A DNA stretch of 64,000 nucleotides from Poecilobothrus nobilitatus. Its lineage: Eukaryota; Arthropoda; Insecta; Diptera; Dolichopodidae. The notes under the pieces are model-generated. The model was not told the DNA's origin. It saw nothing but the letters and a program-made list of their open reading frames with translations, and did no database searches. Of the stretch, positions 48,706 to 61,500 are shown piece after piece. Position numbers and translations under genes: made by a program. The DNA lies in the NCBI GenBank assembly GCA_947095535.1, contig OX352774.1, positions 10,168,001-10,232,000 on the forward strand, given 5' to 3'. Numbering within the stretch: position 1 is the stretch's first letter; each line of letters opens with the position of its first letter.

Positions 48706-51700
48706 ATAATTTGTATTTATTAATAAGTTAAAACAATTTTATCCCCATAAAACTGCGTATACGTATTATAAACGATTTAACGAAATCTGAAGTTTATAAA
48801 AATGCAAAATATTATTTGGAAAAAATTACAATACCATGGTATAAAAATTTGTTTTATGGAGTGGCAAAAATATTTTTCAGTTGGTTTGGTAATAACTTTT
48901 AAGTTAGGTGTTAGTTGGTTTTAACTTATTTCTTTTTGTATTATTATTTTTCCTGTTTTTTTTTTTTTTTTTTGCTAAAATAGAAACCAACATTTATTCA
49001 TTAATGCTTAACTTTTTTTTTAAAAGCAAAATCAAAAATATAAAAAATAATAAAAAAAAAAAACTATTTTTTTCTCAAATGCCTTTAGCATAAAAAGTTT
49101 GTTCATGTTCCGACAAAAATGCGTTTTGTTTTTAAGTTTTAGAAAAGAAAATAAAAAAAACGGAAAAACATTTTCCAAATGAAATTTTTGGACCAAAATA
49201 AAAAATAAAAGTTTTATCTTAAAGTATTAAATATAAATTTTGGTCCTTGCACAAATATATATATAGTCTATACAATTTACATTTCATTACTATATTTGTA
49301 TAGTATTAGTTATATTGTGCTAAGCTAACACAAATAATTGTGCTTAAAACTATTGAAAATATTTGAATTTTAAATAAATTGCATCTTTTGTTCACCTAAA
49401 TATATGTAATAGCGGCATAACATCAAAAATTATTGCTTTTGACCTACTTTTAAATTATTAAATTAATCGTTTGAGGAAGTTTTATGGTTAAATTGGTTAA
49501 GAATTTTGTTTGAATTTAGAGTTTTTCCAAAAATATGCTGTGTTTTTTGTTACCAAATAATATTAATACTAGAACTGAACGAAGTTTACGATATTGGAAG
49601 CTTGGATACCAAGATACTGCATACCAAGGTATAAAGGTCATGTGAAATTTTGTAATTTGTAAAATTAATGATTACTTTTGTAATAACTTACTTTAAAATT
49701 ACGATTACTCAGATTTGTGATTTAATATTATACGGTTACTATAATAATTGTAATAATTTTTTTTATCTATAAGGCCTACATTCTACCTACAATGCAGTAG
49801 AACTCTCATAGATGGGATGATACACCTTAAACATGTCCATTAAACAGTTATCTCAACAAATATAAAACCAGACCTTACGCCTAATATGCGATCCTGAGGA
49901 ACTAAAAACAATAGATTCTATTAATATGCGTAAAAATATTAGAGCAATTTTACACTTTTATATATATATTGTATGTAATGACACTTGCTCTATTGAACTA
50001 AATTTTATTATGCCTCCCCTAAAACAATTCCAACGTAATCGCTTTGATCCTACATAGAAATATCCAATATTTTCGGATATAAAAACAATATAGGCAGCAA
50101 TTGTTAATTTTTTTTTATTTAATGTATAGTGGAAACTCTTAAGTGGCTCAAAACTTATAATGCTAACTAATTCGATCTCAAAACTATTGAGATGTAATAC
50201 TCAACTTTCCATCAAATGTGTTATCGTATGTCAATAATATTTCATTCTACAATTTACAACAATTCAAAGGGTCATTCCTAATTTACCCTCCAATTCTTCC
50301 TCAATAGTTTCTCAATTTTCGCCTGTTTTTATACTCTCATTTATCTAAACCTACATCTAAAATTTGATTACTATTATTATGACATTTTTGATTACAAAGT
50401 CTATAAAGTAATCGCAATCAAAATTTAGTTTTTAATTAAGTCTTTACTTAACAATAGCTAATTTATATACTAATATATTTTATTAGTTAATTTTTTTTTC
50501 TTTTGAAATTCTTTTAAAACTAGGTGTCTCCTCTTAAAATGAATACATTTCTTTTTATTAATAATTTTATTTTGAGAATTAACAAAATAAAATTCAACAA
50601 AATTCAATAAAATACTGAAATAATTAAAATCTTCCTACCAAAAAAAGAAAACAATTACTTTAAAGAGAAGAATAATAATGAAGAAGGCGCAGTGCACCTT
50701 AAAATCAAAATTCTAAAAAAGGGAAGTATGTATGTGTAGTAAAACAAAAAAAAAACAAAACAAACAAAATAAATTGAATATTACAGCTCAAACTTATCAT
50801 ATATCCGGTTTTAAAAATAACTCAAATATGGTAAGTATATTAAAAAGGCGCCTACACAAGTGAACGTGTATATAAGTATATCAAACCGATGACTTGTTTT
50901 TTTGTTGATGACAAGAATAAGAGAAGGTTCTGACCATCAATTCTTTTTTTAAATTCTTTTTTGTGTTCTGTTTTTGTTATTTAAAACACTGATTATTTTT
51001 AAAAAAAAAATTATGGTATGGTTTTATTTTTTCCTATCTTTTTATGGTTTTCTTTTTTTCTTTCATAATTGTCATGCAATTTGAGGACTACTTTTTTTTT
51101 ATAAAAAAAAAATGCCATTATTTGAAAAAAATTTAAATGTTATGTATAAAATTATGGAGAATTGATATCAAAAAGAAGTAAATTTTTTTTCTTTTTCGTT
51201 TTTTTAGTAAAGTTTTAGAAAAATTTTAATGATTACAAGTTTATTTCTAAATTAAAGTGATTCTTAGAAACTTTTGCTTACATTATGATTACATTTTACT
51301 TTTTAAAATTTGTTTTAGTTTGGTTGTTATGGTAATAATTAGTTTCCATCACAGAATTTATTTCTGCAATTAAATCACATTTTATTTGAAAAATAGTTTT
51401 TTTTCTGAATAATTTTGCACTAGCAGGATTGAAACTATTTCATAAATTCAGGTGATCATATTATTATCGACTGAGTTGGTCTTAACAGATTTTGGAAAGA
51501 AAATAAAGGACAACATCCTGAAAAATATATGGTTCTAATAGACGATTTTACAGCTACAGAACAGGAGGAGCTGTTACCAAATAGAAAAATATGCTTTTCA
51601 AATGTTTAAATTTACTTTTATTAAGGTATAGCCATAAAAAAATCATTCAAAATCTATAGAAATATAGAAGCGAACCATCTGGGAAAAATTGTGGATAGTG

Positions 51701-51750
51701 TTTTAAAAAAAAAGAAAACCTTATTATTGTTTAGATAATGTAAAAATTCT
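48706..51750. other. Gene-free AT-rich stretch
   Basis: No gene or element supported. A 61-codon frame near 48908 is mainly Phe and Lys from T and A runs. Confidence 0.5.
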
Positions 51751-52097
51751 AAAGGTATAGTCGTTTCTCGCATCGCTTTGACGTTTAAATAGAATACATT
51801 AATTTTAATACTGCTTGACCAAATAAAGAGCGCCGCAACGAAGTGGCGCTAAAGTAGAGCAACTTTCTACTTTTAGTCGCGTTGACAATCAACTTCTTGT
51901 TTTTTCTTTTTGTTTCATTTTATATTGGTTGTTGGTTGTCATTGACAATATAATTTTCATAATTTTTACTTACAAAATTTAATTTGTTTCATAAAGCGAC
52001 GCTAACATTTGATCATAATTTTATTTAAAGAGCGGTGCTAGGGGTGACGCTAGAAATGACGCGCGTGGAGAAGCGACGCACTGGGTCATCGCCTTAA
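51751..52097. repeat. GC-rich MITE candidate with imperfect terminal inverted repeats
   Basis: The left end TAAAGGTATAGTCG...CGCATCGCTTTGACG and the reverse complement of the right end, TTAAGGCGATGACC...TGCGTCGCTTC, align imperfectly. The interior repeats CGC-rich words in both orientations (AGCGCCGC, GTGGCGCT, AGTCGCG, AGCGACGCT, GTGACGCT, GACGCGCG). GTTGACAATCAAC at about 51881-51893 has a partial inverse GTTGGTTGTCATTGAC at 51930-51946. There is no open frame. The superfamily is not recognised and the target duplication is unclear. Confidence 0.45.
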
Positions 52098-52835
52098 GAG
52101 ATAATCGAAAATTTGTATATATCCACATTTGATTTTTAATTTACACTAAAAGAAAATAATAAATTTACTATTAAAAATTAAAACAAATAATTTTCAACAA
52201 ATCAACGATTCAGACCTAATAACAGTAAGTAGAGAAGTTGTGCAAATACTACTATTATTAACTTTACCAACTGTTATAAATACAACAAAAACAAAATAGA
52301 TGCATGTATTATGTATTTATAAATGACAATAAGGTATCATTATCTATTTCAGCTTAATTTTTGGGGTTGCAAAATATGTATCGATGTTTTAAACAATAGA
52401 ATGTTAAAGTAGTATCAGTCAAATGATTTGCTTATCACTTGTTTAGTGAAACATAATGAAATGAAACTCATTTCTTGAGAGTTTTTGTGGAAGACTTCTG
52501 ATTCCGAAATTCAATATTAAACAAAATTACTACTATAGTTGTCTGTAGTGGTTATAAACCACTATTATAATAACTAACCAATTTAAGAAGCGAAAAAATA
52601 TTAAAAATTAAAATGTTAAATTTAATGAATTAAAAAAATTTTAAATTTCATTAAGGAATTGCTAATTTAATTTTCTTAATATGTAAAAACTAAAACAAAT
52701 CTGCATTATTCTTGACTGATTAAAAAGGCCATTGTAAAATTCAACTTTTACTACCCGTTTGTATATGGATCTAAAGATATAATAAATCTGCATTTACTTT
52801 TGTTTCAATATAATTGTAGATTCGAAATAGATATT
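52098..52835. other. Gene-free AT-rich stretch
   Basis: No feature supported. Confidence 0.5.
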
Positions 52836-53430
52836 ATGGTAAAGTATATAAATATTCTTCCACAGGATTGAATTATGAGTTTTTTATCCAACGTGTGTCC
52901 GTCCGTAAGTCCGGTAATAAATTTAAAAAATAATGGAGCTAGGATTAAAATTTTTACCATTTCACTTTTATATAAATACTACCTTTGATATTCAAATTGA
53001 ATAAGTTCGAACGGCGGGTTCCAGTAGTTGTTATATATACAACTTTTAGATGACTCTGACCCTGATTTTTTTTAGATGAATATAACTCAGCGTCTAATTA
53101 GGATGCGATCTGAGATTTTGCGAAATGAATTAACTTTTATGCCAACGATTTCTGGTAAAATTTGACGCAACAAGTTCGGGTTTCGGACTTAAAACGATAA
53201 CGCAACAGGTTCGGTTTTCTTTCATATCTCAATGTTTAATTATGCTAAACATTAGAAATTTTGTAAAAGATTATCAAGTTTTATGACAACAACTTCTACA
53301 AAATAACTTTATTGGTTGACCACACCGGTTTCTAGTAGCTGTCTTGCAAACCCGAAAACTACATAAATATTATATCGATAATTAATTATGGTAGACAACT
53401 GAAATTTTGTAAAAGATTTATGGAAACAAA
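52836..53430 (+). mobile_element. Mini-me/HINE-like element with cassette-B repeats
   Basis: AAAGTATATAAATATTCTTC, CAGGATTGAATTATGAG and GTGTCCGTCCG resemble the conserved core plus GTCY tract of dipteran mini-me/DINE-1 elements. The centre contains diverged tandem units with ATATAACTCAGCGTCTAAT, GAGATTTTGCG and CAACAAGTTCGGGTT, the cassette also present at 22089-22360. The right terminus is not clear, so the end is approximate. Confidence 0.6.
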
Positions 53431-54157
53431 AGAACAAGAAAATTTACATTGAAATATCATATAATATGTTCGTGCAGATGTCACTCTTCGTGCAAAATCA
53501 ACTTTACACTCTTCCTCGTTTATATAAATAGAATTCATCGTAAAATTTTATTTTCTATTGTAAAATAAAAATTTTAAATCCCTTCAATTTTGAAAGAATT
53601 TTTCATTTTTCCGCATAAAATTATTTTAAATACATAAAAATCACTTCTTTTCAACATTAATTTAATTCTAAAGTTATATTTAATAGAATTTGTATTGTTA
53701 GATAAGGTCAAGGGAAAGTTTATCATTCCAATGAACTTAAAATGAATACAATATGAGTATAATATAAAAAAGAATAAAACGGATTTCCTAATTATATATT
53801 TAAAAAAAAAAAATGTTGAAAATTTCATTTTTGAAATTTTTTTCCATATACGCAATGACTGGTACTTGAAAATCTATTCAAAATTTATTCTCGGATAGAG
53901 TTAAAAATTAAAAAATGTATTTTTAGACAATACTTAAATAATTGTTCAAAAAATGATTTTTTTTTTTTGCTTTTTTAAGAATTATAAAACGATTTTCAAG
54001 GTTTTATTTATATAATATTAAGTGAAAAATATTAAATTTAGGGAAAACAGTGATTTAATCCAAACAATTTAAAATATCATAGATTATTGTAGCTTTAAAA
54101 ATACCTTTAGAATATTCATAATATTAAATATTAATATCTCCTAAATTAAATAGGTAT
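53431..54157. other. Gene-free AT-rich stretch
   Basis: A 93-codon minus frame at 53574-53855 is dominated by Phe, Ile and Lys, has no motif and looks like chance. Confidence 0.5.
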
Positions 54158-54733
54158 ATCATAATATTTAATCTGTAAATGACAGATATTTAAAACCATT
54201 TTCCTCAATGATTTACCAACCAACTTTCATTTTTTTCTTTTTAAATGATAAATATTCAGTACAGCCATCTTACAAAATTAATATTTTTCCAAAATTTTCT
54301 GATTTTCATTAATAATTTTCCATTTTTATAAAAAACCCATGTAAAGTATATACATATGTATCATATAATATGTATAATCTATACCTATAATATACATATT
54401 CAAAAACGACGCTCTTTGATTCCGTTAAATTTTTGTTTTATTTTTCTTTTCGATTAAAAATTTTAAAATATTGGTTGTATGGTAGGAGTAGGAATTTCAC
54501 AATATAACTGAATATAAAGATTAAAACTCCAGTTTAGTGTTTAGTACAGCGGTACAGTGTGGGGTTATTGATAGTTGCTTTTTGATTTTGCAAGTTCGAT
54601 TCAGTTCTGTTTTTTTTTTTTGTTTTTTTTTTTTATATTTTAAACGAAATAAATTCTTACATATCATAATATCATCATAATATTTAATCTGTATTAATAG
54701 ATATTTAAAACCCTTTTACTCAATGATTTACCA
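54158..54733. repeat. Pair of 60-bp direct repeats bracketing a SINE
   Basis: 54158-54218 and 54674-54733 share about 60 bases (ATCATAATATTTAATCTGTA, AGATATTTAAAACC, CTCAATGATTTACCA) with a few mismatches, 516 bases apart. The interval includes the SINE at 54540-54655. The copies are too long for a target duplication, so this is a segmental duplication or parts of an unknown element. Confidence 0.55.
54540..54655 (+). repeat. tRNA-derived SINE copy (plus strand)
   Basis: TAGTACAGCGG (box A-like, 54542-54552) and GTTCGATTC (exact box B, 54594-54602) are 52 bases apart, somewhat more than in a standard tRNA. A T-rich segment follows (54611-54634), which would terminate RNA polymerase III. Pairing of tRNA arms is poor, so it is not a functional tRNA. 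Confidence 0.45.
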
Positions 54734-57700
54734 TCTTAGGCTTCTTATAATATATACATATATAATAGGTATATATTGAGTTTCCAATACTCAATAAATC
54801 AAGGGCAACTTCTAAAAGATAATAATAATCGTGTTTTTACAAAAAATATCATTTACAAAGAAATTTTAAATTCATAAAGGCTTTAATTATTGAAAATTGT
54901 ATTTTTACATTTTAAATAAAATCATAAAGAAACTATACTGTATATATTGTATTGTAATTGCTAATTAAAACACCTCGAATTTCGAGGGGCGGGCGAATAC
55001 TAGTTTTATATTATAATGTAAAAATTTGTAAAAGTTTTAAAATTGAAAAACCCTCAAATTCTCTCAAAGAAAACCATGCCATGATCGCTTCTCTTTTTTT
55101 TTTTTTCTTTGACGAAGATTGGTAGAAAATTTGAAAAGTCATCCAGAGGAATTGCACTTAATTTTTTCGATTAATATTAGACTTTAGCAAAACAAATCCA
55201 CTCCTTCTTAAATTAAATTTTTTCTTAGAACCTTTAATACAAATATATACAATTTGGTTTATGGTATAAGGATGTGAGAATAATATTTGTGAAAACGGGA
55301 AAACTTTCGAAAATTTTAGGATTATGTAAGATAGGTTGAAAAAAATTTAAGGGATATTTTGAAGGAAGATATTAATGTTATTCTTAAATTTAACTAACTC
55401 ATACACATAAGAGTTCTTAGCTTTGAGAAACACATTCGATAATATCTGATTCAATAAATACGACATACACATTATACAGACAAATTTTCATAAGCTGTGT
55501 TACATTATAATAACCATTTGCTGCGTTTCCATAACGCTTAAAAGTGGTACAGTGTTCGGATGGGAATATGTCACTTCATTTAGTTCATAGCAATTTTTAG
55601 AATAGATATTTCCTACAGCATTTCTATAAAACAATATCAATGACCCAACTGTTTGACTCAATTGTTTTAATCTTGGTCATCCAAAGATATCACTATAAGA
55701 ACTATATTTCAACGAAATTTTATAACCACAGAAAATAAATTTCCAACTTTATGATTTTATCCCTCAACTTATTTAAAAAATAAGTTTAAACTTCATAAGT
55801 TGACAAGTTTTTCTCACAAATGTCTAAAACCAGTAAACAGACTAAAATATAACGATATTTAAATATAATATAATAGCTAAAAAATCTTAAAAAGGATTCA
55901 CTAACCACGTCGTATAATTATCTAAACTAATATAACCATCCGAACATCATAATTTATATTAATAAATTATTGCTTTTTTTTTTTGTTTTTGAGATTTAAG
56001 CTATTCTACTGTTTCTTTGGTTTGGCTTAGATTAAAGTATTATTAGTTCGTTAAGGTACAATTATAAATAACTTTTAAATTTGTGCTGTTTAACTTCCCG
56101 ATACACTTCGGTATTTTTGATGAAATGTAGAAGATTGTTCCATATTGGAAGTATTAAATTACATATGAATTTTCAATTTTGGAATTTGAACGTCATAGGG
56201 ATGAATTATACTTTTTATAAGACAATTCTTTAATTCTCATACATATGCAGAATGGTTAGAAAGTAGCCTCAATAGCCGAAAGTAGACAATTTTGTGAACA
56301 AATTCGTTAACAAGTACCAAATCCTTTACTTTATTCACACTTTCGATAATTTAAAATCAAAATAACCTCCTCCTGTGTATTAAAGTTTATTTTTTTTCTT
56401 TTTTTTAAATTGTTATTAAAATCATTGTATCATCCAAATATTTAACAAATAATTACTACAAAATGTTATATAAACTTCTAAATTTCTTATTCTAAATATT
56501 TCATGTTCTACTTATATCATTCTGAATTTTATACTTAAATATTTATTCAATTTGATACAATATTACATTCCTAATTGACAAACATTATCTCTCCAAAAAA
56601 AAAAAAAAAACAAAAAAAAGGATAATTTTAAATCTGTACAAAACTGTATTATTATAACGTCAAGAGAAAAATCACAAAATTTATCCAAAACCATTTATTT
56701 AAAGGGACAATAATAATCATAAAAGATTTAAATAAAATTTCATAAAAGTCTATAATAACAACTACAAGAAAAAACCAAAAAAAAAAAAATAAAATGAAAC
56801 AATCTCAATAAGGACATCTTTACCAGAAACAAACTTTATTCTGTTCTTTAATGCTTTCATTTTAGTTTATCCCACCCCCTTATCCTTAACAGCCTTATCA
56901 AATCAATACCAGAAATTTTATGAAGAAAATTTACTGAATAGCTGAGTAAGCAAAAACACAAGGAGTATTAAGGATAAAAAAAAAAAAAAAAAAAATGTAT
57001 GTATAGACTTAATCCTGTTTTCTAACAAAAATATGGTATGCTATCCCTCTTTATCGAATGTCAACACAGTAGCATATAATATGAAATTTTTGAACAATAT
57101 TTACAGTTATTCGTATTGATGACTTATATTCTAAGTATCTATAGATACAAATACTTTTTTAGAATAATAAAGGAATAATTTGAAAGGAAGACTTTAAGTA
57201 GTGTATGTATTTAAGAATATTCTCTGGTTTTTGGAATTTAATTCAATTGGGTTTTTGCTTTTTTTTTTTGTTTTTTTTTTTTATTTTTGTCTTGTACCTA
57301 TTTGAAAATGTTTTGTAACTTAACTTTTTTTTTTTTTTTAAACAAGAAAAATGAAGTAGAAAAGATTTTATATAAACATCCAATTACAAAAAAACAAATA
57401 TTGATTTGCTAAATTACCGAATATCGAAAAACGATTAATTTTTTCTATTTATAAAAATTTTCGTTATAAAATTTATCTAAGGAAAACAGAATGTATATAA
57501 AAAATAAAAACTTTTATTATTGGTAAATAAGAATTAAGAGCAAAGATTAATCTGAATCAAAAAACATATTTTTTTTTTTTTTTTAATTTGAAAAATGGGT
57601 AAGTTTTAATTTATTGTATAATGTGATTTCTAAAATATTTAAATTCTAAAATTTATTTAGAAATTGGTGAATCTTTTAGGTATTTTAGATCTAGATTACT

Positions 57701-57812
57701 TTTCTATAGCCAGTTTTCTTTTTTACACATAAATTTGTCCTCATTTTCTATGAGGATGACATGAACCAGTCCTGAACCTTTTTTGTTCACCCGAAATTTA
57801 TCATTGTTTTCC
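54734..57812. other. Gene-free AT-rich stretch
   Basis: The only notable item is a GC-rich hairpin CCTCGAA-T-TTCGAGG at 54973-54987 that runs into GGGGCGGGC, a GC-box-like word. No gene is nearby. Confidence 0.5.
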
Positions 57813-57993
57813 TTATTTTTATAAAAAGTCTTTAAGGTGATGATACTTTTAGGTTAGTATGGTCAGTTTATTTTAATTTAAATAAAAAATAATCGTATCT
57901 TTTCGTATCAATAAAGACTTTTATTTTTGAAGAATTGAGATGCAACTGTTAGTCTAAAAGTATCATCACCTTAAAAACTTTTTATAAAAATAA
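57813..57993. repeat. Palindromic MITE, about 181 bp
   Basis: The left arm starts TTATTTTTATAAAAAGTCTT and continues TAAGGTGATGATACTTTTAG. Its inverse ends the block at 57952-57993, with only a few mismatches over about 45 bases. About 90 bases lie between the arms. It adjoins the truncated, inverted part of a mariner relic, suggesting insertion into it. The family is not recognised, but long terminal inverted repeats with no frame define a MITE. Confidence 0.65.
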
Positions 57994-58000
57994 TGTCACA

Positions 58001-58547
58001 TCAATGTCACAATTTCTTGAAATAATCGAATCTCTAAACTTTTCTCACAATAATTCGGTTGTTGCACGTGCTGTGTAGCACGTAGCCCCGTCTTGTTGTA
58101 ACCAGATGTTATCAAGCTCAACTTCTTCATAAAATAAAAAGTTTGTTATCATCGATCTATACCGCTCTCCATTGACAGTAACGGTGTTACCAGCTTCATT
58201 TCGAAAAAATGACGGACCAATGATTCCACCAGACCAAAAACCACACCAAATTGTCAATTTCTATGAATGTAATGGTTGTTCATGTTTAATTTGTGGATTT
58301 TCTTCGCACCAGAATCAACAGTTTTGTTATGACATACGACTTGATTTAGTGGAAAAAGTGCTCGAAAATTGGGTTAATCGAATTCGTTTCTGCAAAAGAA
58401 ATAGTGGAGACCATTTGAATGACGTTTTATTCAGAACTTAATTGTATCGATTGTACTTCACATTAAATAAAAAAACATTTGAATTTCCTTAACAATTAGT
58501 GTGTTTTTTTCTTGAAAAGAAATCATATCACTCAAATTGGAAAACCC
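58001..58547. pseudogene. Second DD41D mariner relic, internally inverted
   Basis: 58328-58001 on the minus strand encodes the middle of the transposase (WCGFWSGGIIGP, NEAGNTVTVNGERYRSMI, LQQDGATCYTA), with stops upstream of this stretch. At about 58327 the orientation flips: the plus strand then encodes the C-terminal part (DIRLDLVEKVLENWVNRIR) and continues to the 3' terminal sequence ending AAAACCC at 58547. About 130 bases corresponding to 7859-7990 of the first copy are missing, as is everything N-terminal. The copy shows the uninterrupted 3' end, without the HINE that split the first copy. Confidence 0.85.
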
Positions 58548-61500
58548 AAAAACAAATTAATTAAATTAAAATTTTCCTTTTTGAATTACCGTATTTCCCT
58601 TTTTGTTTTAAAAATTACATTTAAGTTAGCTTTTAAAAAAAATATACGTATTATAGATAATCTATACAAACTGTAAAGCATTTAACAAATTGTTCTAATA
58701 TTATTTGATATTAAAATAATTTCACCAATACCATCTTCTTATCAAATTTGAATTGTAATGATAATATTCCATAAATGGTCGCAATTTGATCGCAATTCCT
58801 TTTTTGTTATCTTAAACTTATAAAATCTTAAAACAAAAAGAATAAAAGGAAATTGATTAAATTTTACAATAAAATCTCTCCATTTCTGCTCTTAATTCCT
58901 ATTTAACATAATAACAAAACAACAGAAAAAAAAAATCTAAATCCAACTTATTATTAAATGCCGGAAACGTTTTACATTTATTACCCGGTTACTGCATAGA
59001 AAATTGATTATTATGTAAATAAAAAAAAAAAAATTGTCTTTCAAACTCTTCAAATTTTTTCTTATCTTCTAGGCATGAGGCAGTCAATATAAAGTTTCCT
59101 TACCTAAAACGAAAAACAGAAAAAAAAAAAAAATTATTATAAAGTTTATATGATTTGAATTTTAATTGAAAATTATTATTTTAATAAAAAATAAAAAAAA
59201 TTAAAAATTTTCTATAGGAATTTACAATTAGGAATAATATTTTCTATTTTAAGGAAAGTTTCGTTTAATTTGATCCTTATTTAAATTAAAATAAAATTCA
59301 GTTAAGGAAAATCTTAATATTTAAAGAAATAGAATAAATTTTAAATTATCCTTAAAAATTATTGAATAAAATTATATTTTAAATATTTACTTTTAAATTT
59401 TCTTCTTAATTACAAATAAATGGGTTAGAAAGTAATGAGTGTGAGACGTAATCCAAACTATAGTAAAAGGTTGAAATATAGAGAGGAAAATAATGTGTAT
59501 CTGAGTTTTTAAAAGGATGAGAAATTTGGTACTGATCATAAAGAGGTTCTTTTTTTGTAATAATCACACAGTTAACTTCATCTAGGTCCCAAAAAAAAAA
59601 AAACTCTCATTTATATAATAAAATTTTAAAATTTTGAGTTGTTTTTCAAAAATTTAATTTTATTATACTTAAGTCAGTATTGTTTAAGATGTGTTATTTT
59701 CATAATAAATTAGCACATGCAGCCATGTGTGCCTACCTTCAGTCAAATTTAGTTAAATCGCATATGACTAGTAAACACAATGTTTCATCCTCAAAAAGTA
59801 TCTACCGTCAGAAATTCATGTATTTGTGGTCCGTTCTTGATAAATTAAGACTAAACATTTTAAGAAATATAAAAAAACAACTTATAAAATAATCAACTCT
59901 AATATCATAAGATCTTCTTTAAAGTGAAAACTTCAAATTAGGAGTAAATACTGTTACTAACCATACTCCATATCAAATATTTTATAAAAGAGTTCATTTG
60001 AAAATTTAGTGAAAACAATAAAGATGAACTTGGATGGATGGATAATATGGATGAATTTCAAATCAATTGAGAAGCCATCTATTGATTTAATACACAATGA
60101 AACAAGTAACTTTCGAAAAAAAGGTAGAAATAATTTTCAATGGCAAAAAATAATTAATTAAGAAAATTTAACGCACATGATTAAAAAAATTAATATTTAT
60201 TTGCTTCATTCTATATTTAAAATAAGAAAAACCATACAAAATATTGGACCTTAAAACTGCAAGTTTTCCCTCAATGGATTGTCTTTATAACTATTTAGAA
60301 AGTAATTGAACTTAAAGACTTTAAAACAATTTTAAGGTTAGCATATCAACAAATCCAATAAATTTTAATTACTCGACTATCCATTTCAAATATCTATGTT
60401 CTCTTTTTGCCAATTTTATAAAATTTTATTTAATTAAGAGTTTAGATATGTAATAAAAAGGATATAAGAGTGCAAAATATTATAATAAGAGTCCCAAGGA
60501 TTTGTTAGTAACAAAATAACATCTACAATTTGAAGTGATTTTCAAACACGGAAAGACATCTAAAATACTTCAAGAGATTAATTTAAAAATTTAATATCGA
60601 TCAATTTCCCAATTTAAAACAAAAAAGTTGCAAATAAAGAATCAACTTAGAAAAAATTAAAAAAGAAAATTTCTCACAAAATGACAAGCGTTTTAAAATA
60701 TTTATATATTTTTTATACTTTAAATTTGGGTTCACTTAATTTCAACAATATTGTATTAAAAACAAAAAAAAAAAAACCCTTTAGATTAAATTATTTCCAG
60801 AAAATTAAATCATTTGACCAATACAAATATTTTCAAAGATTTTTTTTTGGTTTCTTTATATGCCCTTTTAAAAATCCGTTTTAAAAAGTCAATAACCTTT
60901 TTTAGTTCAAAAACCCCCCCTCAAAAAAAAAAAAAAAAAAAAAAACTGTATTTTAGGTCATTGTTTTTAGGCGTTAAGTCTAGTATTTGTACATTCTTTA
61001 ATTTCCAAAAAAAATTTCTTTAACTCTTTAATCAATTGTAGACAATCTTAATAAATCGAAAAAATAAGACAATAGAATAAAGGTTAAAATTCTATATATG
61101 TATATATATATTTTATTTTTATCCTTAATTTTTTTAATTTAATGTTAAAGCAAGCCCTCAGGAAAATTTCAAACATCTATAATTTTAATCATAGGTAATG
61201 AAATGAAATACAAAAGAATTTTAAAAATTGATAAGAATAAAAATAAATCCAGAATTCAAACCCTTATCAGATTGACATTTTCCTAATTTATATCATTTGA
61301 ACCGAATTAAGAACAAAAAAAAAAAAAGAAGACAAATATAAAAAGTCTCCGGCTTCATTTTTTTTTTTTTTTTTAAATAAGAATGTTGGGTCATTTATTT
61401 TTGAAATTGATTAATTATGATAAAATCAAAGGGTTACTGAACAGTGAACGCACACAAATATAAAAAAATACATAACTGCAAATTTTCTCTTCTCATGTTA

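Noticed and set aside
59680..59892. 70-codon plus-strand frame
   Set aside because: No motif, low-complexity surroundings, and length within chance expectation for 64 kb.
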